Positions 8,141-10,466 of a stretch of DNA of 10,466 bases are shown here, in pieces. A model generated the notes under the pieces. It made no database searches. It had not been told where the DNA came from and saw only the letters and a list, made by a program, of their open reading frames with translations. A program made the position numbers and the translations under genes. Numbering within the stretch: the stretch's first letter is position 1; the number at the start of each line of letters is the position of its first letter. The stretch is taken from contig PDHQ01000715.1 in the NCBI GenBank assembly GCA_003339415.1, forward strand, positions 1 to 10,466, read 5' to 3'. Origin of the DNA: Ophiocordyceps camponoti-saundersi (nom. inval.). Lineage: Eukaryota > Ascomycota > Sordariomycetes > Hypocreales > Ophiocordycipitaceae.

Positions 8141-8244
8141 TATAAACCTTATATATATTAATCTTAATTATACGAACTACGATAAGCTTTCCTCGTCTCT
8201 AAATTTATCCTTACTATTAATCCCCCCTACCTACTACTATATAA

Positions 8245-9561
8245 GGTAACGTTCTCCCCGTCGTAATCCTACCTTATAAAACCGGTACCCTTTCACGCCC
8301 CTCGCCTCCTCGACTTATAAACCTAACCGATATTAGTAATATAATATATTAGTATTATCCTATTCCTTACCTAACGCGTCTTATATCTTATATACTACCT
8401 CGAGCTAAGTAACGAAGCCTCGCTCTTCTAAACTAGCACGGTTTCGACGCCTTACTCTTATATAATTATCGTTTATAAGTTCTTAATACCGCTTTCGAGA
8501 TAGACCTTACCGACGTCGCGGCCGATAAAGGTCTTACTTATACCGTTACCCGGGACGCCTACGTTATAGTTAACGCTAAGCTAGATACCCTTTATTATAA
8601 TTAGCAGCTCGTATATAGCATAGCTTAGCTATTTATAAATAATATTATAAGATAGAACCGATAGATGCCGCGTGCTTATAATAAAGAGCCTTTATTTCCT
8701 TACGACGTATTACTATTTATATCGCTAGAATTTCGATACCCGCAGCTACCCGGATTAGTTAACGATATGGGATATAGCTATACGGTTCGATTTTTCGTTA
8801 AACGCGATACGTAAGAATCCGATAGCTCTAAGGTATATTCCACGTTTTCGAGTCTAGTAGAGTATCCCGGCAACGTCCCCGATACCGCCCTATTATCTAT
8901 TAGAGACTTATATACCTCGAAAACGATACCGCTACCTTACTTACCTCCCCGCCCCGGCTAGCGTCTCTACCCGCCGAACGGCGTTAACGTAGATAATAAT
9001 AGAGTATATACCGTCCTTTTAGATAGGCTTAACCTCTCGGCATTCGAGTTAGATAGAGATATACGGCACGAGTTAGCTAATAACGAGACCCCGGATATTA
9101 CCCTACCTTACCGTTATATAACGATAGATTATAGAGATAGTCCCCTCGAAGCTACCGGCCACGCCTCGCAGCCTTATAATAAGCCCCTTATATACTATTA
9201 CTTCTCGGGCATATATCTTAGTATATTTAAGACGAAGTAACTACTAGTAATGCCGCTCTTACCGGCGTTTATATAAGCCGCGGAGGACGATAGTCTACTA
9301 TCTAAGGTCGCCGCGACCGACTCCTCGCGGCCCTCTAAAAGCGCGTCGTTAAAGTGCGAAGACTCGGCACGCGCTATATAGGCTTTTCTCGCTAGCGAAC
9401 TAAATAAGGCCGATACGCTACGATAGTATCCTTCTTAGCGATATAATATAACGTTAATTAATAGAAGCCGCAAAATAGCTATAGGTAGTAGGGAAAGCTT
9501 ATATATCCTCTTATATCTTTTTAACGTTAACCCGCGCCCTCCTTATTTTTACGATAGTTAA
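8245..9561 (+). pseudogene. Gene-sized RIP fossil, ~438 codons, unknown protein
   Basis: This is the strongest coding fossil in the window. One unshifted plus-strand frame runs 1.3 kb to TAA 9559-9561 with 15 internal stops (8350, 8410, 8434, 8476, 8602, 8626, 8653, 8662, 8812, 8959, 9238, 9274, 9379, 9424, 9436). All are TAA/TAG. Clean runs cover 8665-8811 (49 codons), 8815-8958 (48 codons) and 8962-9237 (92 codons). The protein has a balanced composition (RLNLSAFELDRDIRHELANN around 9028-9087, ITIDYRDSPLEATGHASQPY at 9118-9177). Its C-terminal part is Ser/Lys/Asp-rich (SSRPSKSASLKCEDSARA). Only three ATG codons remain in frame (8665, 8767, 9250), none an obvious start, and the 5' end is uncertain. 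No family recognised, and no transposase or polymerase motif seen. Confidence 0.6.
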
Positions 9562-9603
9562 GTATATTTTCCCTTTTCGTAAGCTAATATTTTTTATTTT
9601 TTT

Positions 9604-10317
9604 TTAAAAAAAAATAGAAAAAAAAATTATCTTATAGGAAACCCGTACTCTTAATAAATAGTATATATTAAACGCTAATAGTAACCGCAATATATTATAT
9701 ATTCTAATATCCCCGCCGCCGTCTATATAGTCTTCTATAACTAGGGCTATTTAAGCCGTCCCTTATAGTTAGGTAAGAAACCCTTTATCTTCGCTACGCC
9801 GCTTAAAGTAGGGCTAACTTTACTACTATTTTAAACTATTACCTGCCCTTTATCTTCTATTTATTTATACGCCCACCCTTAGAAGAAACTAATATCCCTA
9901 AGCGTATATATAAAAGGGCAGTAAAGACTTTTTTAAGCGTAATATACTTCTCTCTTTTCCCACTACCCGTCTTAAACTTATAATAAAGTCCTTTATATTA
10001 CTAATTTACTTTATATATCGGTATATGCCTTAAGTATAATAGAGTACGTGGTTCGTAAAATATTTATCTTTCCTAAGCTAGCTATTACTTATCTACTCGA
10101 CGCGATACTATTCTCCTCTCGACTCCGTCTAAGCACGTCTTCGAACTCGCAATAACTTTAATAACTATCTATACTAATACTTAGTCTTTTTTTAAGATAA
10201 ACTACCTCGCCCTCTATTTTACTATTATTATTAGAATATGCGCCTTCCTGCCGTTATCTAACCTTATTTTAACTATAACTCCTTACTCTATAATATTACC
10301 GGTTAACTAGGTTCTCG

Positions 10318-10318
<1 letters not shown>
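9604..10318 (-). pseudogene. Tentative minus-strand fossil, unknown protein
   Basis: One minus-strand frame from about 10318 to TAA 9606-9604 includes clean runs of about 34 codons (around 9900-10010) and 48 codons (9607 to about 9750). It also contains five consecutive stops at 10233-10219 (TAA TAA TAA TAG TAA), which would restore to five Gln codons. Overall it has about 30 stops in 238 codons, more than background. The plus strand in the same codon register has a run of about 60 codons (around 9971-10150). The strand choice rests on purine richness of the minus strand and on the Gln-tract pattern, both weak. If real, it would converge on the 8245-9561 frame with a gap of about 42 bp. Confidence 0.3.

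Positions 10319-10320
<2 letters not shown>

Positions 10321-10353
<33 letters not shown>
10321..10353. repeat. (TA)n microsatellite, 33 nt
   Basis: An uninterrupted TA dinucleotide tract of about 16.5 units. In a RIP-affected region it may have arisen from a (CA)n/(TG)n tract by conversion of every CpA and TpG to TpA, or it may be an original TA repeat. Confidence 0.95.
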
Positions 10354-10356
<3 letters not shown>

Positions 10357-10466
10357 CTATACGGTAGGTTATACCCCGCTACTTTATTTTAATATTATTA
10401 TATTATAACTTATATCCTATCTTTCTTCCTACCTCCTTAAAAAAAAAAACTACCCTTCCCCCCCCC
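10354..10466. other. A/T- and pyrimidine-rich tail of the window
   Basis: No frame or repeat recognised. It ends with an A run (10439-10449) and a terminal C run (10460-10466). As at the left end, homopolymers at the very edge may mark a contig boundary. Confidence 0.4.

Noticed and set aside
9971..10150. Plus-strand run of about 60 stop-free codons
   Set aside because: It competes with the minus-strand frame in the same codon register. It is Leu/Ile/Ser-rich from TTA/CTA codons and pyrimidine-rich. I kept the minus strand at low confidence and did not call both.
34..10466. Stop-codon reassignment (TAA/TAG read as Gln, as in some ciliates)
   Set aside because: CpA and TpG are depleted together, and TGG and ATG are missing as well as CAA/CAG. 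Reassignment would not remove these, whereas RIP does.

Overview
The window reads as filamentous-fungal (most likely Pezizomycotina) heterochromatin eroded by repeat-induced point mutation (RIP). CpA and TpG are strongly depleted on both strands, TpA is in excess, and CpG is retained, which is the RIP signature. In a sample I counted by eye (9001-9060) there are 8 TpA, 1 CpA and 0 TpG. ATG and TGG are rare, and TAA/TAG stops are scattered through every frame. No intact gene, tRNA or rRNA is visible. The content is pseudogenes and repeats, so most calls below are fossil reading frames. I found these by reading through TAA/TAG stops, which RIP makes from CAA, CAG and TGG. They are inferences of varying strength, because a six-frame read-through search always returns something.

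Layout. Positions 1-33 are an un-mutated G/T-rich tract. Positions 101-2337 hold about 17 copies of a roughly 20-bp palindrome-derived motif (core GATTATYNGCGTRGTRRAYT). These are woven through fossil coding segments at 134-754, 1621-1743, 1740-2174, 2177-2284 and 2347-2718, which may be pieces of one gene or a few genes. Larger duplications (about 105 bp and 165 bp) and a 25-bp tandem repeat also lie here. Positions 2719-3219 look non-coding.

The middle holds two fossil frames, 3220-3756 and 5106-5963. They differ over most of their length, but both run in frame into the same roughly 300-bp repeat (copies at 3674-3968 and 5881-6175). The second has a TATA-like box about 100 bp upstream of its probable RIP-converted start. 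A further open stretch lies at 4000-4182.

The right part holds three long fossil frames: minus strand 6648-8140, plus strand 8245-9561 (the best-supported gene-sized fossil here) and minus strand 9604-10318. The first two would be divergent and the last two convergent. The last is bordered by a 33-nt (TA)n tract that may be a RIP-converted (CA)n/(TG)n microsatellite.

I recognise no domain with confidence in any of these proteins. Transposon or accessory-gene origin is likely because RIP acts on duplicated DNA, but no family can be named from the sequence alone.
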